Below, piece after piece: positions 40,633-42,538 of a DNA stretch of 42,538 bases. Each line of letters opens with the position of its first letter. Position 1 is the stretch's first letter. Below the pieces are notes generated by a model, which was given only the letters and a program-made list of their open reading frames with translations, had not been told where the DNA came from and searched no databases. The position numbers were made by a program, and so were the translations under genes. Origin of the DNA: Brevundimonas sp. (GTDB lineage Bacteria > Pseudomonadota > Alphaproteobacteria > Caulobacterales > Caulobacteraceae); the NCBI RefSeq assembly GCF_003248455.1, contig NZ_QFNM01000041.1:1-42538 (forward strand). The letters run 5' to 3'.

Positions 40633-42361
40633 GACCGGCCGTCGGGCGATGGCGGAGGCGCTGGACCGGGCAGGGCAGGGCCTCCAGCGCCGCAGTCATG
40701 GCCGCATGGCCGGCGGCGACGGGACCGTCGTAGGTCTTCCAGTCGCGGATGTCGCTGCCGCTGATCTGGGGCAGCACCAGGACATCGGCGTCGGCGCGGG
40801 CCTGCTCCATCTCGGTGTCTGTGGTGATGGTCGCCGAGCGCATCAGGATCGAGACGATGGGCGGGCCGCTCTTCCAGGCGCCGGACAGGACCCATTTCCA
40901 CCAGGACGGCGGATTTTCCAGCGCCTGGGGGTCGACGCCGCGCGTCTGGGACATGTCGACGCCGACGATGGGGCCGCTGTTCAGTTGGCGCATGACGCTG
41001 GTGGGGAAGTTCTTCAGCACCGCGCCGTCCACCAGCACCTGGCCGTCGATGACGACGGGCGGCAGGACGCCGGGAATGGCGATGGAGGCGCGCATGGCCC
41101 GGCGCATCAGCCCGGTCCGGTGCACCTCGATCCGGCCCGAGGTCAGGTTGGACGACACCGCGAAGAAGGGCAGGGACAGATCGGCCAGGTCGATGTCGCC
41201 ATAGGCGCGCTGCAACAGGCCCGCGACCTTGCGGGCGCGCGACATGGCGATGATGGGCACGGCCAGGTCCGACAGGGGGTCGGAATCGACAAAGGCGCGG
41301 CGGATCTCGAAATCCAGCCGTTCGTGATCCCAGCCCAGGGCCGGACCCGCCGCGACCACGGCGCCCATCGAGGCGCCGCCGGTGAAGTCGATGGGAATCC
41401 CGGCGTCCTGCAGGGCCTTGACCGCGCCGATGTGGCAATAGGCCCGCGCGCCGCCGCCGGACAGGACCAGGCCGACGGCCGTGCCGGTGACGACGCGGGC
41501 GATGCGTTCGGCGTCCGCGGCCACGCCCTCGACGCAGTGGAACCATCGGTCGGGCTGGAGCGCGTCCAGCCAGACCCGGGTGTTGGCCGGATGGTGCATC
41601 CGGGGATCGCGCAGCAGGATCAGGTCGGTCAGCCGGCGCCCGTCGCCGAAGCCGTGGCGGCGCGGCACGTTGGACGGCGGCGCCAGAAGCCCGCTGCCGA
41701 CGACGAACATCCGGTCCACCTGGCGCGCGCACAGGCTGGCCCAGGCGGGCTGATCCTGTTCGGCGACATAGAGGACATAGTCGTGCGCGCCCTCCACCCG
41801 GCTGAACCATTCCGAGGCCGAGGCCAGGGCCGACTGGTCGATGACCTGACAGGTGAATCCCATCGCCTGGATGGCGGCGCCGATCCGCTCGACGAAGGCG
41901 CGGATGGGGCGGGGGCGGGCCGAGACGAAGCCGAAGACGCTGGGCTCCGACGCGCCCGCCGTGCGCTCGCGCGCCCGATGGATCATCAGTCGCGACAGTT
42001 CGACCATCAGGTCGGGTTCGGTGCGGGCGGCCTCGAAGAAGGCCTCGCGCGGCAGGGCCAGGATCTCGCTGTCACGCAGGGCGACGACGGTGGCGGTGTG
42101 GGGCGTGCCGGCCAGCATGGCCATTTCCCCCACCGGCTCGCCCGCCTTGACCACGCCCAGCAGATGGGCGGGCTGGTCCGGCTCCAGCCGGAACACGCCC
42201 AGACGCCCCGAACGCACCAGATACAGGGTGTCGGCCGGATCGCCTTCGGTGAACAGCGGCTCGCCGCCGGTCAGGGCGAACCAACTGGCCCGGTCGATCA
42301 TGCGGCCCTCGAAAATGCGCGCGAGAGACGCCGCCAGCGTGTCGGGAGGAAGCGTGGCCAT
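40598..42361 (-). CDS. Patatin-like phospholipase with N-terminal cyclic-nucleotide-binding domain
   Basis: 587-aa protein of the NTE/RssA-like group. An N-terminal cNMP-binding fold (about 15-130; LFTEGDPADTLYLVRSGRLGV, GEPVGEMAML) is followed by a linker domain (about 145-290). The patatin domain has the oxyanion motif SGGGARAYCHIGAV, nucleophile S331 in GGASMGAV, and catalytic D445 in VDGAV. The Ser-Asp dyad is complete, so lipase or lysophospholipase activity is expected, possibly controlled by cyclic nucleotide. No membrane helix is obvious. The start is the ATG at 42361. The last 35 nt overlap lrgB. Confidence 0.93.
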   Translation of the reverse strand: MATLPPDTLAASLARIFEGRMIDRASWFALTGGEPLFTEGDPADTLYLVRSGRLGVFRLEPDQPAHLLGVVKAGEPVGEMAMLAGTPHTATVVALRDSEILALPREAFFEAARTEPDLMVELSRLMIHRARERTAGASEPSVFGFVSARPRPIRAFVERIGAAIQAMGFTCQVIDQSALASASEWFSRVEGAHDYVLYVAEQDQPAWASLCARQVDRMFVVGSGLLAPPSNVPRRHGFGDGRRLTDLILLRDPRMHHPANTRVWLDALQPDRWFHCVEGVAADAERIARVVTGTAVGLVLSGGGARAYCHIGAVKALQDAGIPIDFTGGASMGAVVAAGPALGWDHERLDFEIRRAFVDSDPLSDLAVPIIAMSRARKVAGLLQRAYGDIDLADLSLPFFAVSSNLTSGRIEVHRTGLMRRAMRASIAIPGVLPPVVIDGQVLVDGAVLKNFPTSVMRQLNSGPIVGVDMSQTRGVDPQALENPPSWWKWVLSGAWKSGPPIVSILMRSATITTDTEMEQARADADVLVLPQISGSDIRDWKTYDGPVAAGHAAMTAALEALPCPVQRLRHRPTAGPRETGPEPTEA

Positions 42362-42471
42362 GATGGTGGGTTGTAGGCGAGATTCCCGCGCGGGTGAATT
42401 GGGTCCTTGCGGACGCGGCTGGTCGCCCTCGCGCTTTCGCTGCGAAGTTGGATGGAGGGCTGGGCGGAGCG

Positions 42472-42487
42472 CCGGGCCTTCGCCCGG
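42472..42487. other. Hairpin in the intergenic end of the window
   Basis: CCGGGC-CTTC-GCCCGG is a perfect 6-bp stem with a tetraloop, in the 177-nt region after 42361. A gene beyond the window edge probably accounts for the rest. I see no coding frame that I can support in 42362-42538. Confidence 0.35.
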
Positions 42488-42538
42488 AGTGTGAGTTTGT
42501 AAGTACCGTTTCGACGAAGGGTATGACGCTCCGCGCGG

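Overview
The window is GC-rich, densely coded chromosomal DNA of an aerobic alphaproteobacterium, most likely a member of the Caulobacteraceae close to Brevundimonas or Caulobacter. The evidence is the gene content (a cyo quinol oxidase with SURF1 and RegB/RegA, a bactofilin, and an iscR-iscS-sufBCDSTA operon), promoters that fit the Caulobacter housekeeping pattern (TTGAC-type -35, 10-14 nt spacer, GCTANAWC-type -10), and short palindromic intergenic repeats. Genus is inference. I see no rRNA, tRNA, CRISPR array, prophage or classical insertion sequence.

Layout. 1-5012: the 3' part of cyoB, then cyoC, cyoD, surf1, regB and regA in one overlapping operon that joins a terminal oxidase to a quinone/redox-sensing two-component system. 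5019-7559: HIT hydrolase, small membrane protein, cobS and ohr, with an inverted repeat pair between the last two. 7696-11349: the class A penicillin-binding protein and prfB with a programmed +1 frameshift. 11404-14196 (minus strand): bactofilin, Bcp peroxiredoxin, a GIY-YIG nuclease enclosed by an inverted pair of the same repeat, and tyrS. 14514-16237: a DOMON-like protein coupled to a NamZ/DUF1343 muramidase-family protein. 16355-18649: ahpC and ahpF. 18660-21243 (minus): GNAT acetyltransferase, NDH-2, and an alpha/beta hydrolase lacking its nucleophile serine. 21291-28347: the suf operon, whose first gene (iscR) is broken by an internal deletion and whose sufS start region carries a repeat insertion. 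28411-31907 (minus): acyltransferase, diguanylate cyclase and DEAD-box helicase. 32102-35351: MFS transporter and aldo-keto reductase divergent from a LysR regulator. 35408-42361: Ala/Lys/Pro-rich protein, prmA, SDR, aminopeptidase P, lrgA/lrgB, and a cNMP-binding patatin-like protein.

Functional themes. Respiration and redox sensing (cyo, SURF1, RegBA, NDH-2), peroxide defence (Ohr, Bcp, AhpCF) and Fe-S assembly (Suf) dominate. Cell-wall functions form a second theme (PBP1A, bactofilin, NamZ, LrgAB).

The points most worth a second look are the repeat-enclosed GIY-YIG gene with a gene-less counterpart 5.4 kb away, the deleted HTH of IscR ahead of an otherwise intact suf operon, the repeat that supplies a Shine-Dalgarno to sufS, and the serine-less hydrolase. 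All calls come from reading the sequence; no database search was run.
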